Assembly: GCA_037127915.1 (NCBI GenBank)
Contig: JBAXXL010000003.1
Location: 85,596 to 149,595, forward strand
Source of the DNA: JBAXXL01 sp037127915
GTDB taxonomy: Bacteria > Bacteroidota > Ignavibacteria > Kapaibacteriales > UBA2268
Direction of reading: 5' to 3'
Length of the DNA stretch: 64,000 bases
The position numbers and the translations under genes are program-made. Below, piece after piece: positions 8,092 through 15,185 of this stretch. Each line of letters begins with the position of its first letter. Position 1 is the first letter of the stretch. Below the pieces are notes generated by a model that did no database searches, was not told the DNA's origin, and worked only from the letters and a program-made list of their open reading frames with translations.

Positions 8092-9330
8092 ATGCAAAAT
8101 ATAGATGAATTTAGCATTAATACAGAAAAAACTGACGTTGTAAACGGAAAATTATTGATTGTATCCACCCCGATTGGTAATAAAAACGATTACACTATCC
8201 GTGCCGTTAATGCGCTAAAAATCGTAGATTATGTTGTCTGCGAAGAGATGAAAGAAGGAGCCCGCATACTGCGGGAACTAAATATCTCAAAAGAATTGAT
8301 TACTCTGAACGAACAAAATGAAAATGAGCAGGCAGATGAAGTAATAAAATTGATTAAAGAAGGAAACAAAGTTGCATTGGTTAGCGACTGCGGAACACCT
8401 GTTTTCGCCGACCCGGGTTCGTATTTGGTGCAAAAGGTAATTCAATTAGATTTGCCAATCGAAATTGTTCCTGGTGTATCGAGCATAATGACCGCTATTG
8501 TTCGTAGCGGTTTGGACATCAATAAATTTTATTATGCAGGTTTTGTCAGCCGCAAACCGGAAGAACGTTATGCCGAGCTTACAGCCCTTTCTAAAATGCC
8601 ATCGACTATAGTTCTTTTGGAAACACCGTACCGTCTGTTGCCTTTATTACAAGCCGCATCGGATATTATGCCGCACAGACAGGCATATTTGGCTTTTAAT
8701 TTGACAACTATTTTCGAAAGCCATCATTACGGAACGTTAAAGCAATTATATGAGAAATTCAACGAAACGAAAGTAAAAGCCGAATTTGTGCTTTGCTTCG
8801 AAGGTTCAAAATCAAATTCCTATCCATTGGAACACAGCACGGAAGTAAAACCGAAACCGTTCAAAAGACCAATTAAACGCGATGAAAAGCCTTTCCGTAA
8901 GCGCGAAGAACGTGGTACAGGGCGCGATTTTGATAGACCACGCAATGATGATAGAAGTTCTGACCGCGGTGCTCCACGTGGCCGCAGTGATGACAGAAGT
9001 TCAGACAGAGGCGGCGAAAGAAGACATGACGACAGCAGAACCCCCGAAAGAGGTAGCTGGAGAAACCGCGACGATGAAAGAAGGCCGCAAAGAAGTAGCG
9101 ACAGAAGCCGTAACGATGATAGAACTTCGGAAAGAGGATATGACAGAAGCCGCGACGACAGTAGAACGCCCAATAGAGATAGCTGGCGCAGTCACGACGA
9201 TGAAAGAAGACCGCAAAGAAGCAACGACAGAGGTCGGGACGAAAACAAGGCTCCTGAACGTGGTACAGAGCGCAAAAGAGATTTCAATCCGAATGAAGAG
9301 CGCAGAAGAAGAAACAATAAAGAAGAATAA
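8092..9330 (+). CDS. rsmI: RsmI-like methyltransferase with Arg/Asp-rich tail
   Basis: Residues about 18-240 form a tetrapyrrole-methylase-fold domain like RsmI, which 2'-O-methylates C1402 of 16S rRNA using SAM. Matching motifs are LLIVSTPIGN, ALVSDCGTPVFADPGS, EIVPGVSSI and VLLETPYRLLPLL. The usual EDTR motif is replaced by CEEMKEGARIL, so the active-site edge is divergent and the exact target less certain. From about residue 245 the protein changes to a 165-residue low-complexity tail rich in Arg, Asp and Ser, with RGG-like pieces. A 42-codon unit is repeated (starting at 9028 and 9154, beginning DDSRTP). The tail is in frame with no stop, so this is a real extension, probably disordered and RNA-binding. 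Confidence 0.8.
   Translation: MQNIDEFSINTEKTDVVNGKLLIVSTPIGNKNDYTIRAVNALKIVDYVVCEEMKEGARILRELNISKELITLNEQNENEQADEVIKLIKEGNKVALVSDCGTPVFADPGSYLVQKVIQLDLPIEIVPGVSSIMTAIVRSGLDINKFYYAGFVSRKPEERYAELTALSKMPSTIVLLETPYRLLPLLQAASDIMPHRQAYLAFNLTTIFESHHYGTLKQLYEKFNETKVKAEFVLCFEGSKSNSYPLEHSTEVKPKPFKRPIKRDEKPFRKREERGTGRDFDRPRNDDRSSDRGAPRGRSDDRSSDRGGERRHDDSRTPERGSWRNRDDERRPQRSSDRSRNDDRTSERGYDRSRDDSRTPNRDSWRSHDDERRPQRSNDRGRDENKAPERGTERKRDFNPNEERRRRNNKEE
9028..9279 (+). repeat. 126-bp tandem repeat inside the rsmI-like tail
   Basis: Two adjacent 126-bp (42-codon) units start with GACGACAG at 9028 and 9154. Each encodes DDSRTP-x-R-x-SWR then DDERRPQRS. The second unit has drifted toward its end. This shows the tail grew by in-frame duplication. 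Confidence 0.75.
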
Positions 9331-9653
9331 TGTTTAATTATAAATTATAAATGGGAAGAAGAGGAATGTCATTACCGCGAAAGCGGTAATATCCCTGATA
9401 ATTATACACTTAGTCATTCTGAACGAAGTGAAGAATCCATCTTCGATTAATTGAAAGCCAGCAACCACAAAGTGGTTGAAAATGAATAGAGAATAAGGAA
9501 TAGACCAAAAATCTATCCCTTATTATTCTTATCTATTATTTATTCGCTGAAAATTCTTGTGTTTGCCCGAAAGCGAAGTTTCAGTTTAGTTCTCATAGTT
9601 TTTCCTTTTTCCCCAGCCCCGCTACTGTTTTGTTAGCGGGGTGGATGAACATT
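9331..9653. other. Gene-free gap with dispersed hairpins
   Basis: No coding frame is supported here. It holds the hairpin ATTACCGCGAAAGCGGTAAT (9372-9391), a reverse copy of the motif found at 6676-6709 (about 9416-9446), and a hairpin with arms CCCCGCTA/TAGCGGGG (9617-9641) resembling 4826-4850. The gap separates two convergent genes, but no hairpin has a convincing T tract. Confidence 0.65.
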
Positions 9654-10466
9654 TTAATAGTATTCTTTACCGCCTATTGTTTTAATTTGTATTCTTTGGT
9701 TCTTATCTTTGTATTTCTCGTAGAATTTAGCTACGTCTTTATCTGTTCCAATCATCGTAATTACTCTTAGGCTATCCATTTTGAAAATGCAATCGGGTAC
9801 TTTTAGAAATCGGTCGGACTCAATAGTCAGTTCCTTCAAACCTTTCATTTTGCAGATTTCGCTTGGTATTTTTTTAAACTTTGTTCTATTGATTGTCAAC
9901 TTTTCAAGATTATTGAGCGCAATCACGTTTTTTGGAATTGAAAAGTATTTCGTGGGAATATCTAAAGTCAAATCCATGAGATTTGGAAAATCCTTAAGAA
10001 TATTACTGTAATAATTGTCATTGTCAAATGCCTCGGTAAAAACAATTCTTTCAATGTTCTTTAAGCTTGTTATGTTCTTTATTGGTGGCTCAGTCGAGGA
10101 AATAATAATGGATTTCAAGTTCTTAGGAGTTTCGCTTATATTTATACTTGCATAAGGCCAATTAAAATATATTTCACTAAGATTAGGAAAATCATTAATA
10201 TAATCAGTTATTTCGGAAGAATCGCCAAAACTATAATATATGAAATTTATTTTACTTCTCTCAGCAATACTCCTTGAGGTATATTTCCTAATATCTTTAT
10301 CATTTCTTAGCATTATCTGTGTTGTATCATTTAATGGAAACCTAATAACTCTTTCCCTTATTTTGAAATTGCTCAAATTTAAAATTTCACCATCAATAAT
10401 TGTGAATTTACATGAGTTCAGTAAGATACATAATAGTATTATACTAATTAAATTTATTATTTTCAT
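9654..10466 (-). CDS. Leucine-rich-repeat lipoprotein
   Basis: The 270-residue product has a lipoprotein signal peptide with lipobox LLNSC near residue 19, so it should be lipidated and membrane-anchored. From about residue 90 it shows irregular LRR-like repeats of 22-24 residues: FPNLSEIYFNW, PKNLKSIIISS, LKNIERIVFTE, FPNLMDLTLDI, LNNLEKLTINRTKFKKIP and MKGLKELTIESDRFLKVP. Such solenoids bind other proteins; no partner is suggested by neighbours. It stands alone between two repeat-containing gaps. Confidence 0.75.
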   Translation of the reverse strand: MKIINLISIILLCILLNSCKFTIIDGEILNLSNFKIRERVIRFPLNDTTQIMLRNDKDIRKYTSRSIAERSKINFIYYSFGDSSEITDYINDFPNLSEIYFNWPYASINISETPKNLKSIIISSTEPPIKNITSLKNIERIVFTEAFDNDNYYSNILKDFPNLMDLTLDIPTKYFSIPKNVIALNNLEKLTINRTKFKKIPSEICKMKGLKELTIESDRFLKVPDCIFKMDSLRVITMIGTDKDVAKFYEKYKDKNQRIQIKTIGGKEYY

Positions 10467-10490
10467 TTTATCTCCTTAAGAATTTTTCTC

Positions 10491-10796
10491 ATGCCGTCAA
10501 ATCTTTCATCAAATGGCATTCCGGTATTGGTTCTCATTCTTTCATTTTTCATTCAGCACCCGCAAAATTGCAACATACAATAGAAATCCAATTCTAAATT
10601 AAACAAAATGTAACTAATAACCAAAAGGGTGACGGTTTTTTCATCCCGTAGGGATGCAATATTGGTAGAAAATCGTTTAACCAGCATACGCGAAGTGCCT
10701 TTAGGTACGATAAATAATTCTATTTCGTCCCGATGGGACTTTACAAAACAACCATCTGCATTTTCTACCGATATTTCATAACTACGGCACTTTTTC
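10491..10796. repeat. Interspersed repeat, about 310 bp, copy B
   Basis: Counterpart of 6094-6405 in the same orientation, aligned along its whole length with moderate divergence. It retains CATCCCGTAGGGATGCAAT, AAGTGCCTTTAGGTACGA, CGTCCCGATGGGACTTT and TTTCTACCGATATTTC. A frame on the minus strand across it (10553-10843) is a by-product of the repeat, not a gene. Confidence 0.75.
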
Positions 10797-10812
10797 TTTT
10801 TTCCCAAACGCA

Positions 10813-10845
10813 AGATGGACTCCACTTTCAAAGTGGAGCCCATCT
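10813..10845. repeat. Dispersed hairpin related to 4771-4802
   Basis: Arms are AGATGGRCTCCACTTT-like on both sides of a short centre, with the core ACTCCACTTTCAAAGTGGAG. The core matches that of 4771-4802 with one base missing at the centre, while the outer arms have changed together, which suggests selection or recent spread of the palindrome. Confidence 0.7.
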
Positions 10846-10914
10846 AAAACATTTCGCGAGAATGACATCTATCTTCTTCTCATTTTCAATTTTCAACTTT
10901 CAATTTTCAATTGT

Positions 10915-12351
10915 TTAATATCTATATGTCAAACCTACTGTCACATTGAGTGGAGTGTTTTTGATAGAGTAATCCGAATAATATTGTGTGTCGAAAGTAC
11001 CATAATTAACTCTTTTTGTCGAATAATCACTCCAGCGAATTACGGCATCTAATCTTATATTTTCACCCAAATAAACACCCGCACCGAAAGCAATATTAGT
11101 ATAATTTGAATTTGGTGAATTATCAACATAAGGATTAGTAGTGTTTTCATAGCTACCGCGTACCGTAAGCGGAATCCCAGGTATTTGATATTCTAAACCC
11201 AAGCCATATTTAGTTTCGGGAGTTAAATCGGTCTTTATATCTCTGTTTACGGAAGTTAACTCCGATACGCCATTTTTATAAACCAATTGAGTTACATCGC
11301 AATATTCAACACCGGCGGTTATTGTTAATCCTACAACATTAGCTGAGAAACCTGCAGAATAGATAAATGGCGTAGTAATGCTATAAGTTGTAGCCATTGT
11401 CTCTAATGAATCCGGTGACCACCAAGCATTAGTATTATCAGTATAATCAGCGTAATATGTTGTGCTGTATTCTTCATTAAAGCCGTAATATGTCGGTAGT
11501 TGTACACCAACTGCGGCTCGCATATATTTGCCGATTCTACCTTGTAAGCCTATCATACCGGAAATACCTGCAATATAAGAATCTTGAAATTGTTCTAATT
11601 GCAAGGATTTTAATTCTTTGCCTAATATAGGAATTTGGTGCATGTTGTTTTTATCGGTTTCGCGATAATCTCTGTAGTAGTGATAACTCCCCCATTTACC
11701 TATAACCGACATACCCATCGATAAATAATCCGATAATTCTAATCCGAATCCACCGGTAATATTATGAATACCGCCGGTTTCCTCGACAAAATTATTTTGC
11801 TGTACTTCGCCTTTATAATCCGTTGCCAATTTATCACCTTGGAAGTCGGCTAAATATAATTCATAAGCCCAATTCTGTTTAATTTTTTGAGGTCCATTGT
11901 ATGATTCATCAGCTATAATTGATGAACTTGGATTATAAACATCGAATGATTGAGTACCATTGAAAGAACTTTCGTAAAAATATCCTATACCCAATGCGGC
12001 ATTTTTTGAGGCACCGTAAACAGGTGTAATCAAACCAATATTTGAAAGATAACCTTTGTTAACAGGATAATCAGTCAATACATTTAGGTAATTTGTTTGC
12101 GTTTTACTGCTTTCGTAACCGAATCCAACACTTAATTCCGTTTTTGGGATAAGCGCTAAACCCGCCGGATTATAAAATAGTGCACCCATATCGTCTAAGA
12201 TTCCGTGGTATGATACACCCAGCCCTGCAGTACGCGCAGTAACCATTCCGTTTGGTCGGGCATATCTTAATGCATCATCGACGGTCTGTGCTGATAAAAA
12301 AGAAACCGATAGACTAATAAACATCAATATGAATATTACTTTTTTCACCAT
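10915..12351 (-). CDS. OmpP1/FadL-family outer-membrane transporter
   Basis: The 478-residue product has a signal peptide ending near SFLSAQ and then the FadL-type N-terminus: RTAGLGVSYHGILDDMGALFYNPAGLALI, with the typical NPAGL motif. The rest alternates aromatic beta-strands and ends in an outer-membrane strand, LNVTVGLTYRY. FadL-type 14-strand barrels take up hydrophobic compounds such as fatty acids or aromatics. The start ATG overlaps the stop of the upstream lipoprotein by one base (TAATG), so translation is probably coupled. Substrate is not known. Confidence 0.82.
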   Translation of the reverse strand: MVKKVIFILMFISLSVSFLSAQTVDDALRYARPNGMVTARTAGLGVSYHGILDDMGALFYNPAGLALIPKTELSVGFGYESSKTQTNYLNVLTDYPVNKGYLSNIGLITPVYGASKNAALGIGYFYESSFNGTQSFDVYNPSSSIIADESYNGPQKIKQNWAYELYLADFQGDKLATDYKGEVQQNNFVEETGGIHNITGGFGLELSDYLSMGMSVIGKWGSYHYYRDYRETDKNNMHQIPILGKELKSLQLEQFQDSYIAGISGMIGLQGRIGKYMRAAVGVQLPTYYGFNEEYSTTYYADYTDNTNAWWSPDSLETMATTYSITTPFIYSAGFSANVVGLTITAGVEYCDVTQLVYKNGVSELTSVNRDIKTDLTPETKYGLGLEYQIPGIPLTVRGSYENTTNPYVDNSPNSNYTNIAFGAGVYLGENIRLDAVIRWSDYSTKRVNYGTFDTQYYSDYSIKNTPLNVTVGLTYRY

Positions 12352-13622
12352 TATCTCCTGCCGCCTCTTGGTTGTGAACTCGATGATCCACTTGAAGAAC
12401 CGCCGCTCGAACGGCTGGAACCGCTTGAAGAACCTGATGAACGCGACGAAGAGCCACTGCTTCCGCTCGAAGCAGGGCTACTGCTTCTATATGATGATCC
12501 GCTTGAAGATGGACTAGGAGCCGGACTTGATGAACGTGACGAAACCCCTGCATCAGATTTTCCACCTGAACGGGTTGGTGTAGGTGCAGGCGTTGGAGCC
12601 GGACTCGATGAACGAGGTGATACACTTCCACCGGTTTGCCCATTTGAACGGGTTGGCGATGAAGTTGAACCCGATGAACGTGGTGACACAGTTTCATTTG
12701 ATTGCCCACTTGAACGATAAGTTGGGTTACTTCTTATATCAACATTGCCTGAATTTGGATTATCTCTATATGTAGTGCCTGTTCCGCGTGTATTGCCTTG
12801 CCCGTTAGTATTCGTCTCAGAACGGACATTGCTTGAATTTGATGAGCGGTAAACTGAACTACCAGGATTATAGGTTGCTCCCGATGAGCGTGAAAATGAC
12901 TTCACTGAATTAACACCCGAACCGGAGCGAGAATACGAGCCTCCTGTTCCTGACCTGCTAGAACCATCAGTACCATAAGACCTCGAACGAGTATTATAGT
13001 CACGGCTATTATAACTGCCATCCGACATGTGTGCATAACTTCTGCGGCTTACGCCAAAGTCACGGTATGTTCTTTCTTTAGGAACATAGTCTCTATGATA
13101 AGAGTAGTATGGCTGATTGTACCATGCATAGCATCCGGAATAAGGATTGTTATACCAATTATATCCATAATACGGATTATAGTTGTACCATGGTGAATAC
13201 CAATCCCAATAAGGATCCCAACCCATACTATAATATGAATATGGAGAATAATACGAGAAACCCCAACCTTGATAGCGGTACCACCAAGGAACTATTACTG
13301 GCACATACATTGATCCGCCATAAACACCTGCGTATACATCAGGTGAGTTCGAAACATAAACATTGGTTACACTGCCGTCTGAATTAGTATAGACCTGATC
13401 TTGGTTCGTTTCTTGTAAAGGATTACGCCAATTTTCAGATTTTTCGATATAAACTTCTTGTTGATCTAAATCACCTGCTCTATAAGTTTGCTCCTTATTT
13501 TGCGGTGGTTGCGGATTGTTATTATAACCATAATAGTTATTCACTGTGCCGGGTGTTGTACACCCTGCCATAACTATGATTGATAAAACTAATCCTGCGC
13601 TGTATTTAATATAAGTCTTCAT
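12351..13622 (-). CDS. Tyr/Trp-rich and Ser-rich lipoprotein
   Basis: The 423-residue product begins with a lipoprotein signal and lipobox VMAGC near residue 21. Residues about 105-180 are extremely rich in Tyr, Trp, Pro and Asn (repeated YY, WY and NPY motifs). From about residue 190 to the end the chain is dominated by Ser, Arg, Gly and Thr, with repeated SPRSS/SSRSSS-type pieces and a final RGGRR. No globular family is recognised. It should be an anchored, largely disordered envelope protein. It sits immediately upstream of and coupled to the FadL-like gene, so the two products may work together. Low-complexity antisense frames across it are shadows. Confidence 0.72.
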   Translation of the reverse strand: MKTYIKYSAGLVLSIIVMAGCTTPGTVNNYYGYNNNPQPPQNKEQTYRAGDLDQQEVYIEKSENWRNPLQETNQDQVYTNSDGSVTNVYVSNSPDVYAGVYGGSMYVPVIVPWWYRYQGWGFSYYSPYSYYSMGWDPYWDWYSPWYNYNPYYGYNWYNNPYSGCYAWYNQPYYSYHRDYVPKERTYRDFGVSRRSYAHMSDGSYNSRDYNTRSRSYGTDGSSRSGTGGSYSRSGSGVNSVKSFSRSSGATYNPGSSVYRSSNSSNVRSETNTNGQGNTRGTGTTYRDNPNSGNVDIRSNPTYRSSGQSNETVSPRSSGSTSSPTRSNGQTGGSVSPRSSSPAPTPAPTPTRSGGKSDAGVSSRSSSPAPSPSSSGSSYRSSSPASSGSSGSSSRSSGSSSGSSRSSGGSSSGSSSSQPRGGRR

Positions 13623-13697
13623 TTACGTACCCTCCGTAAAAAATTTTAATCTTTCTATACTTGTTAAACGTATGATAAATTAAAAAAGTTTCATTTG

Positions 13698-14114
13698 CTA
13701 TAAAAATAAATTTTTATTGATTTCAGATTGGTCCATTATTTCTAAATTCTCCGTAATAACCTTAACAATTATATAATTTGCATCGTCCGGTCCGGAAAAG
13801 AAAGTAGTATAAAAAGGAAGCCAAAATTCTTTTTTCCTTGTGTCATCGTTTATATATTCAACAGAACCTGCGATTTTTAAATTTACTTCAATTGTATCCT
13901 CAAACGTAGAGCTAATAGTCAAATTCACTTTTGGATTAGCATTCATTTGCTGGATTTTTATAGAATCATTTTTTGTAGCGAATAGTATGTTCATATCACA
14001 ATCCATCCGCATTAGAACATAACGGACTGACGGTTCGCCGGTTGTAGAAATTGTAGCTATTGCACCTACGTGCGGTTTTATAAATATATTTTTGATTTCA
14101 TCATTACTGATCAT
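13698..14114 (-). CDS. Pyridoxamine-phosphate-oxidase-like flavin split-barrel protein
   Basis: The 138-residue product resembles the general-stress-protein-26 branch of the PNPOx-like split barrel: GAIATISTTGEPSVRYV near residue 17, then ILFATKNDSIKIQQMNANPKVNLTI, the typical strand and K-x-x-Q-(I/L)-x-x-NP-x-V motif for FMN or F420 binding, and a WLPFY segment near residue 98. It may be a flavin-dependent reductase or a flavin-binding stress protein; the reaction is unknown. It follows the rhomboid-like gene by 9 bp, suggesting a two-gene operon. Confidence 0.78.
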   Translation of the reverse strand: MISNDEIKNIFIKPHVGAIATISTTGEPSVRYVLMRMDCDMNILFATKNDSIKIQQMNANPKVNLTISSTFEDTIEVNLKIAGSVEYINDDTRKKEFWLPFYTTFFSGPDDANYIIVKVITENLEIMDQSEINKNLFL

Positions 14115-14123
14115 ATTCTTCTC

Positions 14124-14987
14124 TTATTCTAAATGCTTTGATAATTCATTCAAAAACTTTATTTCTTTGGAATTTAATCCTTCCTTGCCATATAAATTTA
14201 TTTTGTCTAATATTACGTTCAAAATTTCCTCATTTTCGGAAGAATTGTCGCTTAATAATGAAAGATGGGAATCAGACTCAGAATTGGCATAATTTGAAGC
14301 CTTTCTTTCATTGATATAAGCCATTTCCATAAACTTGTCAATATGCTCGCTTGAAGCCGCTTTTAAAGCCATCATTTCTTTGTTTTGCTTACTTTTCTTT
14401 ATTTTAATCTGAATAAATGTAAAAAGACCTAACGTACTACCAACAATAAGCGATGATATAGGTAAAATCAATCCTTCTAACCCATAGCGTTTAACTATGA
14501 ACAAATTAAGTGCTGTCCAGAAAGAAAATACAACAATGGAATACATCCATATTTTTATATTTGGGATAGAACGATGAATTATTTCTTGAGGTTTATATAT
14601 TGTATAAAACACAAGCATCATACACGATACCATTTCTAACCCCGAAAATGGCATTGTTGATTTATTAAACAAACCGATTAATGATAGACCAAATATCCAA
14701 GTAACCAACAAAATGAAAACGCCATAAAGTTTAGAATTAATAATGCTTTCTATTCGATAAGAAATTAATGGAAAAACGGCTAACAACAGGAATAATTCAC
14801 TTAAATAATTAAATGTAAACGGAAATGTTATTAATCGCCACACCTCGCCATTTGGTATTAACGATCCTGCCGAAAGATACATTTGAGAAAATAAATACCC
14901 TTTGGTAATGAGATTCAAAAAAGCTAATACTAGTACTATCAGTGGCATAGCTAATGAGAAATATATAATTTGCGGTTTTCTTTGCAT
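14124..14987 (-). CDS. Rhomboid-like membrane protein, probably not a protease
   Basis: The 287-residue product has about six membrane helices and then a soluble tail. NGEVWRLITFPFTF (47-60) is the rhomboid-superfamily WR motif. The GxSG loop is present only as PFSG (113-116). The helix that should hold the catalytic His reads LPISSLIVGSTLGLF (175-189) and contains no His, so proteolysis is unlikely. The C-terminal piece ILDKINLYGKEGLNSKEIKFL matches the tail found on Bacteroidota rhomboids (DUF6576-like), which supports the assignment. It may bind membrane substrates as a pseudoprotease. First gene of a pair with the flavin-barrel gene. Confidence 0.78.
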   Translation of the reverse strand: MQRKPQIIYFSLAMPLIVLVLAFLNLITKGYLFSQMYLSAGSLIPNGEVWRLITFPFTFNYLSELFLLLAVFPLISYRIESIINSKLYGVFILLVTWIFGLSLIGLFNKSTMPFSGLEMVSCMMLVFYTIYKPQEIIHRSIPNIKIWMYSIVVFSFWTALNLFIVKRYGLEGLILPISSLIVGSTLGLFTFIQIKIKKSKQNKEMMALKAASSEHIDKFMEMAYINERKASNYANSESDSHLSLLSDNSSENEEILNVILDKINLYGKEGLNSKEIKFLNELSKHLE

Positions 14988-15112
14988 AAAATAATTGTTT
15001 TTGACAAATATTAATTCATAAACTTAATAAAGAAATTTCTAATAAAAGAATTTTCCTCATATATATATAATGAAATTTTTCGGAAAAAGTTACAGTTGAG
15101 TACGAAAATAGT

Positions 15113-15153
15113 TAAAAAAAACCTTCCGATAGTCGTTTATCCTTCGGAAGGTT
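15113..15153 (-). terminator. Terminator of the 15186-17360 gene
   Basis: On the minus strand the perfect 10-bp stem AACCTTCCGA/TCGGAAGGTT (15144-15153 with 15120-15129) is followed by a run of T (15113-15119). It starts 33 bp past the stop codon. Confidence 0.88.
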
Positions 15154-15185
15154 TCAAATAATCACTCAGAATTACAAATGTTTCG

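Noticed and set aside
8820..9337. Several long frames antisense or shifted to the rsmI-like tail
   Set aside because: Low-complexity repeats give long stop-free frames by chance; only the rsmI frame continues a recognisable domain.
10553..10843. Minus-strand frame of 96 codons
   Set aside because: It lies inside interspersed repeat copy B, and its sequence follows the repeat, not a protein family.
12314..12709. Minus-strand His/Val/Gln-rich frame
   Set aside because: It is a shifted-frame reading of the Ser-rich repeats of the lipoprotein gene at 12351-13622.
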